Positions 1-5,333 of a DNA stretch of 36,447 nucleotides are shown here, in pieces. The stretch is from a virus. The notes below the pieces were generated by a model. It did no database searches. It saw nothing but the letters and a program-made list of their open reading frames with translations, and had not been told where the DNA came from. The first letter of the stretch is position 1, and each line of letters starts with the position of its first letter. The translations under genes were made by a program, and so were the position numbers. Location: the IMG/VR virus record IMGVR_UViG_3300021961_000280, positions 1-36,447 of that record, one strand, 5' to 3'.

Positions 1-143
1 CCCCCCCTAGGTGGACTGTGACAATGGTCACCCAAGGTATGGGAAAACACCCCTCCAGCCACAGGCTATAAGAATCATACACGCGCATAGGGGCGCACCC
101 CCCCACGCCCCCCCCGTGCAAGTGTGTGTACGTGTGTACGAGA
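1..143. repeat. Left copy of 143-bp terminal direct repeat
   Basis: Positions 1-143 match 36305-36447 at a constant offset of 36304. Only two differences are visible: G at 10 against T at 36314, and T at 133 against C at 36437. The repeat holds a C7 run, a C8 run and two tandem GTGTGTAC octamers. It could be a true short direct terminal repeat used in packaging or the overlap of a circular assembly; the two mismatches argue against a simple k-mer artefact from one molecule. Confidence 0.9.
98..115. other. C7-ACG-C8 tract, possible G-quadruplex on the minus strand
   Basis: Seven C (98-104), ACG, then eight C (108-115) sit inside the terminal repeat and recur at 36402-36419. The complementary strand has two long G runs, each able to give two G-triplets, so it meets the loose rule for an intramolecular G-quadruplex. 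GCAC (95-98) and GTGC (116-119) could also close the tract as a weak stem. The role is unknown; a packaging, replication or recombination signal is possible. Confidence 0.5.
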
Positions 144-347
144 GACCGATGCCGTTTAAACAGCGTATAATCAGGGACTTAACCGCCGATTAAATGCATG
201 TTAACCGCCGAATAAGTTGCCTTGCGCACACACGTGTGTACGAGAAGCGACCCTTGGAGTCGTACACAGGTATGTACGTGTGTACGTACACAGGTGTGTA
301 CAGCGAGTCTGTGTACGTGTGTACGGCTTGGGTGATGATGTGTGTAC
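124..347. repeat. Iteron-like array of GTGTGTAC half-sites
   Basis: The octamer GTGTGTAC occurs at 124, 132, 234, 278, 294, 317 and 340, and again at 609 and 763. Some copies pair with GTACACA to form 16-bp near-palindromes at 262-277 and 286-301, with further ones at 532-547 (one mismatch) and 755-770. About 0.03 copies of an octamer would be expected in 809 bp by chance on both strands. Such arrays are typical of binding sites for a phage replication initiator or repressor. No cognate protein can be named; the HTH protein at 5333-6070 is one candidate. Confidence 0.75.
179..211. repeat. Direct repeat TTAACCGCCGA, two copies 22 bp apart
   Basis: TTAACCGCCGA is at 179-189 and again at 201-211. 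The 22-bp period is close to two helical turns, so a protein could bind both copies on one face of the DNA. It lies between two GTGTGTAC clusters. Confidence 0.6.
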
Positions 348-351
348 GCAC

Positions 352-379
352 GGGGCGAAGCCCCAAAAAAAGTTTTTTT
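352..379 (+). other. GGGGC-GAA-GCCCC hairpin followed by A7-G-T7
   Basis: A five-base GC stem (352-356 with 360-364) closes a GAA loop and is followed by seven A, one G and seven T. It has elements of an intrinsic terminator, but the A run intervenes before the T run and no gene precedes it on the plus strand unless transcription enters from the right-hand end of the genome. It may end the block 35038-36268 if the ends are joined. Confidence 0.4.
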
Positions 380-733
380 CGCCAAAGGCTTGACTTTTGT
401 TTGCCCCCCGATTACGTTGTTTGGGGCAGTCACCGATGTGGTGCTGTTGTACCTGTCGCTTGTCACTGGTGGTGCTTGACGGCAGGGCAGTGTGAGTAGC
501 GTCCGTGATGCGGTTGGCTCACATGGTGAACGTACACAAGTGTGTCCGTTGCACATGGGGAGTTCCCCCACAACAAGGGGAACGTTGATTCATGTGTCGT
601 GGACATACGTGTGTACGGTCACACCTAGGACGTGCGGTGTACGTGCCGACCTTTGGTCGGGATGAAGTTCGTGCTTAGCCGTCCTAGACAGCCCGTGTGT
701 AGGCACCTAGACTTCGTCTAGTCACCCATAGCA

Positions 734-739
734 TATAAT
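734..739 (+). promoter_or_regulatory. Promoter -10-like TATAAT upstream of the first early gene
   Basis: A perfect TATAAT lies about 70 bp before the first start codon (810). The -35 position (around 711-716) has only a poor match. Transcription would start near 746, just before the palindrome at 755-770. Confidence 0.45.
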
Positions 740-754
740 GGGAACGGGCACTAT

Positions 755-770
755 GTACACAAGTGTGTAC
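755..770. promoter_or_regulatory. Palindromic operator candidate GTACACA-AG-TGTGTAC
   Basis: A 16-bp palindrome with perfect 7-bp arms sits between the TATAAT at 734 and the first ribosome binding site. It is the cleanest member of the GTGTGTAC family and its position fits an operator for the early transcript. A hairpin with arms CGGTGAC/GTCACCG (774-790) follows directly. Confidence 0.55.
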
Positions 771-794
771 AGACGGTGACTTTGTCACCGAGAA

Positions 795-806
795 CCCTGA
801 GGAGGG
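795..806 (+). promoter_or_regulatory. Ribosome binding site inside small hairpin, first early gene
   Basis: CCCT (795-798) can pair with AGGG (803-806) around GAGG, so the strong Shine-Dalgarno GGAGGG before the ATG at 810 lies partly in a stem. It is the weakest of the ribosome-binding-site hairpins in this genome. Confidence 0.45.
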
Positions 807-809
807 ATT

Positions 810-1172
810 ATGAAAGTTCAAGATTTAGCACCTACGGTGACATCGTTCAAGGATGGTCAAGTATTGAAGGCTTCAACGTGGTCATCTACCGATGACATCG
901 TGTGGCTCGGCAATGCTAATTGCCGTCGTCGGACTATCACTAAAGTGAACACTGTCATGGCAGAGTTTCACTCTGCATGGGATGCCGACTTTGGAGTGTG
1001 GGACAGTTGGACTACTAAAGTAGTCTCAACTGGCTGGAATTCAAAAAGTGATGCCGAAGGCATCAACGCAATCTTTGCGAAGCAAGGTTGTCCAATTCGG
1101 ATGACTCGTAAGGGTGGCAATGCCAACTACGTTGGCACCAGCGGCAATGTCATTGAGTTGGGTTGCCACTAG
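810..1172 (+). CDS. Hypothetical early protein, 120 aa
   Basis: First gene of the rightward block, with a strong ribosome binding site three bases before ATG. I do not recognise the family. The protein is soluble-looking, with Trp-rich segments (HSAWDADFGVWDSW) and a short basic stretch (CRRRT) but no membrane segment. Its position directly behind the operator-like palindrome suggests an early host-takeover or regulatory role, which is inference. The DNA is packed with perfect hairpins: 908-925, 960-976, 1049-1065 and 1121-1137 each have 7-bp arms with 3-4-base loops. The stop codon lies in another hairpin (1166-1189). Confidence 0.8.
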   Translation: MKVQDLAPTVTSFKDGQVLKASTWSSTDDIVWLGNANCRRRTITKVNTVMAEFHSAWDADFGVWDSWTTKVVSTGWNSKSDAEGINAIFAKQGCPIRMTRKGGNANYVGTSGNVIELGCH

Positions 1173-1285
1173 TTCCTAGTAACTAGTGGTTGTCTCCGCC
1201 AACTGAACCTAGGGTTCAGGGATTCATCATCCCAGTTGGCACTACGGCAAGTTGCCGTCACGGTAACCATCGGAGATGGTCACCG
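1166..1285 (+). other. Structured intergenic RNA with consecutive hairpins
   Basis: Inverted repeats follow one another: CCACTAGTT (1166-1174) with 1181-1189; GCCAACTG (1198-1205) with 1233-1240, enclosing smaller stems 1203-1209/1213-1219 and 1219-1223/1229-1233; the palindrome ACGGCAAGTTGCCGT (1244-1258); and CGGTAACCAT (1261-1270) with 1276-1285 (one mismatch). Little of the gap is unpaired before the next ribosome binding site. It could be a processing or termination element or a leader controlling the next gene. No T-tract follows. Confidence 0.55.
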
Positions 1286-1291
1286 AAATCA

Positions 1292-1311
1292 CATAATGGA
1301 GGGTCATTATG
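1292..1311 (+). promoter_or_regulatory. Ribosome binding site in hairpin loop, includes the start codon
   Basis: CATAATG (1292-1298) pairs perfectly with CATTATG (1305-1311); the loop GAGGGT carries the Shine-Dalgarno, and the right arm contains the ATG at 1309. Opening a 7-bp stem would be needed to expose the start codon, so this may be a translational switch. Confidence 0.6.
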
Positions 1312-1608
1312 GAAAACCTAGACTTGACTGAAAGTCACATCATTATCGGCGTTGAGTTGGTGGAACAATTCGTAGAATTGGTCGCTAACTTTGACGACGA
1401 AACCTATCTCAACGACTTCTACGAAGATGTTGATTACAGTTGGGACGATGAAGGGGATTGTGAAACTGAAAGTTCCACAATCACTTACGATTATCGTTCC
1501 GACATTGTCGGTTACATCGGCACCTTGGTCATCGTAGATGAACAAATGGCAACTTGGACTCCACACGAAACTTTTAAGTTTCGTCTTAACAATCTCTTAA
1601 CCAAATAA
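1309..1608 (+). CDS. Very acidic hypothetical protein, 99 aa
   Basis: The protein has 24 Asp/Glu and only 4 Lys/Arg, with acidic clusters in residues 29-56 (DDE, ED, DDEGD). I do not recognise the family. Small, strongly acidic early phage proteins include DNA mimics such as Ocr that block restriction or other DNA-binding enzymes; similarity here is only in charge and size. The gene contains a 12-base-arm hairpin with one mismatch (1456-1482) and a perfect 8-bp hairpin near its end (1565-1584). Start chosen at the ATG behind GGAGGG. Confidence 0.75.
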   Translation: MENLDLTESHIIIGVELVEQFVELVANFDDETYLNDFYEDVDYSWDDEGDCETESSTITYDYRSDIVGYIGTLVIVDEQMATWTPHETFKFRLNNLLTK

Positions 1609-1610
1609 CA

Positions 1611-1628
1611 TTTACCTGAGGAGGTAAA
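1611..1628 (+). promoter_or_regulatory. Ribosome binding site in hairpin loop, AAA+ ATPase gene
   Basis: TTTACC (1611-1616) pairs with GGTAAA (1623-1628) around TGAGGA, so the Shine-Dalgarno GAGGAGG sits in the loop and right arm, ending three bases before ATG at 1631. The same arms recur before the capsid gene (26489-26506, minus strand). Confidence 0.6.
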
Positions 1629-1630
1629 AC

Positions 1631-2956
1631 ATGTCAGCATTACCAGCACCACGTATTGATTCCATCAATACGGAAACCAAGACGGTGACTTTCACTGTCA
1701 TCGCCACCAACGTTCAGTATGAACGTCACTACCTTGCACTGAAAAAGAATGCGTTGATTAAAGCGTGTTCTTTTGCTGGAATCAAATTCTACGGTGCCCC
1801 ACCGATGAAGTGGGACTTGGATAGAATCCAAGAAAAACTGAATAATTGGATGGATGCCGAACAGGAGGCAAAGCCTCCGCATCGTCAGCCATTCGCCACA
1901 CCAACACCAGCCCCTGAGGAGGAGCCAATGCCAAAACCAACCACACCGTCAACTGAAGTTGACGTTGCAATGCAAAACTTAATGGATGCCGTCCGACTTG
2001 CCTCCAAAGGAGGCATTGACAAGGACGAAGTCGTGGAAATTGTCACCCCGATGGTGTATGCCGTCAACCGTAAGGTTGACGATGTCAAAATTGGCGTAGA
2101 CAATCTAACGATTGCTGTCTCTGCCGAGATGGAGGCATTAAAGGAACAGATTGCATCTGTTATCCCGAACATCATTGAGGTTCATGTCCCCAACAAACCT
2201 GTAAAGGTTGTTGATGGGTTGACTCACTACCAATTCCCCAAGGTGCTTGCTCATCTTGCTAGTGGCAACCATGTTTTCATGGTTGGCAAGGCTGGCAGTG
2301 GTAAGACTTCCATTGCGGAGATGGCATCGGAAGCCTTAGGGATTCCGTTCTCTTCCAAGTCATGCACCTCTCAGACGACAGAGTCGTCGTTGGTTGGTTT
2401 CATGAATGCTACAGGGTACGTCAGTACTGAGTTTCGCAAGGCTTTTGAGTTTGGTCACGTGTTCAATCTTGATGAGATTGACCACGCCAACCCCAATGTT
2501 CTTGGTGTGTTGAACAGTGCCCTTGCCAATAAGCAGATGGCTTTCCCCGATGGGATGGTTACTCGTCACGACAATTTCATTGTCGTTGCCAGTGGCAATA
2601 CCTTTGGTACTGGTGCCACTGCTCAGTATGTTGGTGCCAACCCGATTGATGCGGCTACTAAGGACCGCTTCGCTGTAATGGAAATTCATTATGACGAAGC
2701 GATTGAGGATGCAATGGTTGCATCGGTTGGGCTTGAGAAGGCAGTCGCCACGAAGTGGCTTGCCACTGTCCGCAAGTGCCGTGTCAACGTTGACACTCAT
2801 GGATTGAAGATTGTGGTTTCACCACGTGCTTCAATGATTGGTGCCAAGATGTTGAAGTCGGGTGCTTTCACCAACATGGAAGTGTTGGAACAAGCCGTAC
2901 TCAAAGGCACGAAGCCTGACCAAACCGCCAAGGTACTTGATGGTGTCTCCTTCTAG
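1631..2956 (+). CDS. AAA+ ATPase, CobS/MoxR-like
   Basis: The N-terminal ~190 residues hold a Pro-rich, acidic linker (around 80-105) and coiled-coil-like segments. The ATPase core follows: Walker A GKAGSGKT at 219-226, Walker B FNLDEID at 278-284, and a sensor-1 region VVASGNTFGTG followed by DRF, as in the AAA_5/CobS/MoxR clade. These ATPases form hexameric rings that remodel partner proteins, often with a VWA-domain partner; the next gene may be that partner. The exact substrate is unknown. The gene carries at least 15 hairpins with arms of 6 bp or more (for example 9-bp arms at 1652-1672, 8-bp arms at 2062-2081, 2266-2285 and 2568-2586), and its stop codon lies in a 13-bp hairpin. Confidence 0.9.
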   Translation: MSALPAPRIDSINTETKTVTFTVIATNVQYERHYLALKKNALIKACSFAGIKFYGAPPMKWDLDRIQEKLNNWMDAEQEAKPPHRQPFATPTPAPEEEPMPKPTTPSTEVDVAMQNLMDAVRLASKGGIDKDEVVEIVTPMVYAVNRKVDDVKIGVDNLTIAVSAEMEALKEQIASVIPNIIEVHVPNKPVKVVDGLTHYQFPKVLAHLASGNHVFMVGKAGSGKTSIAEMASEALGIPFSSKSCTSQTTESSLVGFMNATGYVSTEFRKAFEFGHVFNLDEIDHANPNVLGVLNSALANKQMAFPDGMVTRHDNFIVVASGNTFGTGATAQYVGANPIDAATKDRFAVMEIHYDEAIEDAMVASVGLEKAVATKWLATVRKCRVNVDTHGLKIVVSPRASMIGAKMLKSGAFTNMEVLEQAVLKGTKPDQTAKVLDGVSF

Positions 2957-2968
2957 GAGGCACCATCA
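2938..2968 (+). other. 13-bp hairpin over the stop codon of the AAA+ gene
   Basis: Positions 2938-2950 pair with 2956-2968 (one G-U pair) around the loop TTCTA, which joins the TAG stop. There is no T-tract, so it is more likely a 3' stabilising or coupling structure than an intrinsic terminator. Confidence 0.5.
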
Positions 2969-2997
2969 CTACCGTAATCATTCCATAATCAACTCAC

Positions 2998-3011
2998 GTA
3001 CTGGGAGGTAC
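2998..3011 (+). promoter_or_regulatory. Ribosome binding site in hairpin loop
   Basis: GTAC (2998-3001) and GTAC (3008-3011) are complementary and enclose TGGGAG, placing the Shine-Dalgarno in the loop three bases before ATG at 3015. The stem is only 4 bp, so it is weaker evidence than its neighbours. Confidence 0.4.
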
Positions 3012-3014
3012 ACA

Positions 3015-3839
3015 ATGTTTACATTCAACGAAGGCAAGTATGTTGTTGAATCGTTTGATTCAATGCATGAGTTCATTAACATGGCTCAAAGTAATCCTAA
3101 TCCACAGTCGTCCGATGGTAATTCGGAATCGTTCGCTGGCACCAAGTCTCTTGGTGATGCTTGCACACTGGCTCATAATGGTTGGACGGAAGTTCGCCCC
3201 GACGTTGAACTATTGTTCAACGACTTGGAGTCACGTATTGCCGACAAGATTAGCGATAAGTTCCTAACTTATAATGACGTGGCAGGCTCCGAGATTGACA
3301 TGGGCATGTACATGTCGGGTGTTCCTGAACACATGATTGCTTTCAGCCCCGTGTTGGAAGCGACGATGGGTCGGGTCATTAAGATTCACGTTAGCCTTAC
3401 GGCTTCAGCATCCATTCCGAAAGAGGAAATCATGGCTCGTGGCGTTGCTGTCTGCGCTTTGATTGACACCATCCATAAGATGGGTGTTGGTGTGGAAATT
3501 TGGGGTGAGGATTCCATTATAGGGCACAACAGTAAACTGTTCGGAACACGTGTTCTGATTCACGACTCATCCGAAATGCTTGACATTGACAATGTCATGT
3601 TCGCCTTGGCTCATCCTAGTATGTTGCGTCGGCTCACGTTCAGCATCCAAGAACAATCACCTAACGCTAAGGCTCAGGGTGTGGGTGGTGGCTACGGTAC
3701 ACCTACCGACTTGTCTCCTATGGAGGCAGACGTGAAGATTGAACGGCTACAACGTGGCAGTGGCGACATAATCAAGGACCCTGTTGGTTGGGTTGTCAGT
3801 ACCGTCACTGGCTTAGGACTCATAGAGTCCGAAGATTAA
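3015..3839 (+). CDS. Probable partner of the AAA+ ATPase (DUF7192/VWA-like), 274 aa
   Basis: Start taken at the ATG behind GGGAGG; the frame is open further upstream but overlaps the ATPase gene. The segment with a GDACTLA-like motif, NGWTEVRPDVE, then SGSEIDMGMYMSG-like text, VPEHMI, and a beta-strand-rich core (IKIHVSLTASASI, GVAVCALIDTI, GVGVEIWG) resembles a phage family I remember as DUF7192, which looks like a VWA-type fold. Its place directly behind a CobS/MoxR-like ATPase fits an ATPase/VWA pair. Family name and partnership are from memory and context. Internal hairpins occur at 3203-3222, 3581-3597 and 3816-3830. Confidence 0.75.
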   Translation: MFTFNEGKYVVESFDSMHEFINMAQSNPNPQSSDGNSESFAGTKSLGDACTLAHNGWTEVRPDVELLFNDLESRIADKISDKFLTYNDVAGSEIDMGMYMSGVPEHMIAFSPVLEATMGRVIKIHVSLTASASIPKEEIMARGVAVCALIDTIHKMGVGVEIWGEDSIIGHNSKLFGTRVLIHDSSEMLDIDNVMFALAHPSMLRRLTFSIQEQSPNAKAQGVGGGYGTPTDLSPMEADVKIERLQRGSGDIIKDPVGWVVSTVTGLGLIESED

Positions 3840-3849
3840 TATGAATACC

Positions 3850-3883
3850 GTGACATGGTGGGGACCCTCCCCCACCATGTCAC
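3850..3883 (+). terminator. Perfect 14-bp hairpin, terminator-like but without a U-tract
   Basis: GTGACATGGTGGGG (3850-3863) pairs perfectly with 3870-3883 around a 6-base loop, 11 bp after the stop codon of the preceding gene. It is followed by TCCCCTATAG rather than a T-run. It may terminate, attenuate or protect the upstream transcript's 3' end. Confidence 0.6.
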
Positions 3884-3909
3884 TCCCCTATAGTAAACTA
3901 AACAAACAA

Positions 3910-3924
3910 ACATAAGGAGAATGT
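3910..3924 (+). promoter_or_regulatory. Ribosome binding site in hairpin loop
   Basis: ACAT (3910-3913) pairs with ATGT (3921-3924) around AAGGAGA, which holds the Shine-Dalgarno for the ATG at 3926. The stem is only 4 bp. Confidence 0.4.
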
Positions 3925-3925
3925 A

Positions 3926-4381
3926 ATGTTTAAGTATAAGAAGTTCAACGTAGCATGGACAACATGTGGATTGCTGTTCACTTTGTGGTTCATATTCATT
4001 ATGCCACCATCTCATGATTGGGATGAGAACAACGTGACGTTCGTAGCATTCATGCTACTTGTCAGTGCTAGTGGTGTCGGTATGACACTGTATGATTTAC
4101 TCTTTGAGTACAATGGTTGGCAACGTGACATTAAAGTGTGGCGCAACTCTAAAGTGTGGACTACTACTGCTTTCAATGAGGATGCACAGGAACCACAGTT
4201 AATTAAGGTTCATCACACTGGCTTCGGCAACTGGATGGTACAAGTGTACGGTACAGATGTTTGGGGTTGCACTGAAGTAATGTTCTTTGCTACTGTAAAC
4301 ACTAGGCACTACGCCATGTGGGTCGGTGAGTATTGTGTTAAATATAATCGTATGCCGTTACTTGTAAGTCTCTCTAAATAA
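3926..4381 (+). CDS. Membrane protein with two N-terminal helices, 151 aa
   Basis: Two hydrophobic segments are clear, roughly residues 9-27 (ending FIFIMPP) and 37-57 (FVAFMLLVSASGVGM), followed by a soluble, Trp-rich domain of about 95 residues. No family is recognised. It probably sits in the host inner membrane with the C-terminal domain in the cytoplasm. Superinfection exclusion or host-membrane takeover would be possible roles for an early membrane protein, but nothing in the sequence proves either. It follows the strong hairpin at 3850-3883, so it may start a separately controlled segment. Confidence 0.75.
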   Translation: MFKYKKFNVAWTTCGLLFTLWFIFIMPPSHDWDENNVTFVAFMLLVSASGVGMTLYDLLFEYNGWQRDIKVWRNSKVWTTTAFNEDAQEPQLIKVHHTGFGNWMVQVYGTDVWGCTEVMFFATVNTRHYAMWVGEYCVKYNRMPLLVSLSK

Positions 4382-4391
4382 ACAACAACAA

Positions 4392-4406
4392 TAACCTAGG
4401 AGGTTA
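4392..4406 (+). promoter_or_regulatory. Ribosome binding site in hairpin loop
   Basis: TAACC (4392-4396) pairs with GGTTA (4402-4406) around TAGGA. The Shine-Dalgarno TAGGAGG is split between loop and right arm, three bases before ATG at 4410. Confidence 0.5.
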
Positions 4407-4409
4407 GAA

Positions 4410-4991
4410 ATGATTAAGGTTGGTGCGTTACTACCATCGGGTACAGGTGTTGAACCTGAAGCAGTGTTCATTGATGGATATAAAGATATCCAACGTGAGA
4501 TAGGAGGATGCTTTGACGTGGTTCGTCTACGTCAAGACTCTTCTATCGGGGAGATAGCAATGGTTGGTTACGTCCATGATGAGGGACTCATCTTGGATTT
4601 GCCTATCAACTACTATGCTAGTGCGTTGTTTGGTCAGGAACTACGTGGTGATTGTGTTTTAATGTGGGCACTGTCTCCTAATGGTGAGTACGATGGTGAT
4701 GATTATGATTTGCCTGACAACATCATGAAGTGGTTGACCGATGGGTTCAGCGACAAGGTACGCAATGCGTACAACGAAGCGATGACCATGACCATTGCCT
4801 TGCAGAAATGTCAAGAGGATGGTGTGTTAACTCGTGAAGAAATTGACAACATGATGGATATGATTTGCCGTCTTAATGAACACGGTGAAGAATTATCCGA
4901 GGAAGAAATGGTTGTCATGTTGGAGTTGTGCAACCGCATGGAAGCACATGCCATTACACAATTAAAGAAAGACTTAGATGACAAAGAATAA
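4410..4991 (+). CDS. DUF3846-like protein, 193 aa
   Basis: The N-terminal ~90 residues match what I remember of DUF3846: a FIDGYKDIQREIGG segment, a strand with FDVVRL, VGYVHDEG, then LPINYYASALFG and a short strand around GDCVLM. The family occurs in phages and actinobacterial plasmids and has no established function. A C-terminal acidic helical part (KCQEDGVLTREEID, EELSEEEMV) is added. The end overlaps the next small gene by 14 bases, suggesting coupled translation. Confidence 0.8.
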   Translation: MIKVGALLPSGTGVEPEAVFIDGYKDIQREIGGCFDVVRLRQDSSIGEIAMVGYVHDEGLILDLPINYYASALFGQELRGDCVLMWALSPNGEYDGDDYDLPDNIMKWLTDGFSDKVRNAYNEAMTMTIALQKCQEDGVLTREEIDNMMDMICRLNEHGEELSEEEMVVMLELCNRMEAHAITQLKKDLDDKE

Positions 4992-5151
4992 ACCAGCATC
5001 CAAGGTGGGGGCAGGCGCAAGCCTGTCCCCATCGGGTAAATATAAATGTCCGAAATGTCCAGCGTCTATCACAGTGCATGTGAATTTACGTGAGGCACCT
5101 ACGTGTGGTAAACATAATGTCCGTATCTCTATGGTAAAGGTGGGTAAATGA
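4978..5151 (+). CDS. Zinc-ribbon microprotein, 57 aa
   Basis: ATG at 4978 lies inside the end of the DUF3846-like gene, and the stop overlaps the next ATG (ATGA), so it fills the gap exactly. The protein has C24-x2-C27 and C43-x2-H46, a plausible zinc-binding set, after a flexible Gly/Ser-rich start. Phages often carry such microproteins as nucleic-acid-binding or host-regulating factors; the role here is unknown. A 10-bp hairpin with a GCAA tetraloop (5007-5030) lies within its coding sequence. Confidence 0.7.
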   Translation: MTKNKPASKVGAGASLSPSGKYKCPKCPASITVHVNLREAPTCGKHNVRISMVKVGK

Positions 5152-5333
5152 TGGGTAAGATAACAGATTATACAGTGATTAAAACATTGGATGATGGGCG
5201 TGTGCGTTGCACTGTTACCATTCCTGAGGATGGTACACAGTTCTCTTTCACTGGTGACAGTGCAACAGAAGTGCTTGCCAAGTGGCGTAAGTTTGATACA
5301 TGGTTCACTCCTAGTGAAGATGAGGTGTCGTAA
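5148..5333 (+). CDS. Small hypothetical protein, 61 aa
   Basis: The ATG overlaps the previous stop (5148-5151) and its TAA overlaps the next ATG by one base, so it is embedded in a translationally coupled string. The sequence reads as beta-rich (ITDYTVIKTLDDGRVRCTV, TQFSFTGDSATEVLAKW). No family is recognised. A second ATG directly follows the first and could also be the start. Confidence 0.65.
   Translation: MMGKITDYTVIKTLDDGRVRCTVTIPEDGTQFSFTGDSATEVLAKWRKFDTWFTPSEDEVS

Larger units (their letters stand above)
144..809. promoter_or_regulatory. Non-coding control region (probable origin/early control)
   Basis: No convincing gene is seen here; the open frames are translations of the GT/AC repeats and have no ribosome binding site. 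The stretch contains the GTGTGTAC array, an 11-bp direct repeat (179-211), a hairpin followed by A7-G-T7 (352-379), alternative GGGG/CCCC pairings (557-583), and three-base-loop hairpins at 646-660, 707-721 and 774-790. TATAAT-like hexamers lie at 166-171 and 734-739. Together with the terminal repeat it is the best candidate for origin and master control region. Confidence 0.6.

Noticed and set aside
11-499. Open frames of 60 and 101 codons in the terminal/leader region
   Set aside because: They translate the GT/AC repeats, lack ribosome binding sites, are Cys/Val/Tyr-biased and lie in a region with clear non-coding signals.
810-3839. CRISPR array or IS element as explanation for the many inverted repeats
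   Set aside because: The hairpins have different sequences, no constant repeat or spacer length, and lie in intact genes; there are no transposase genes or target duplications.
4245-4260. Further GTACA-GTGTAC-like operator copies inside genes (also near 10091-10110)
   Set aside because: They are shorter, imperfect and intragenic, and isolated copies of so simple a motif are expected by chance.
5007-5030. Intrinsic terminator after the DUF3846 gene
   Set aside because: The 10-bp GCAA-loop hairpin lies inside the coding sequence of the zinc-ribbon microprotein and has no T-tract; it is counted with the coding hairpins.
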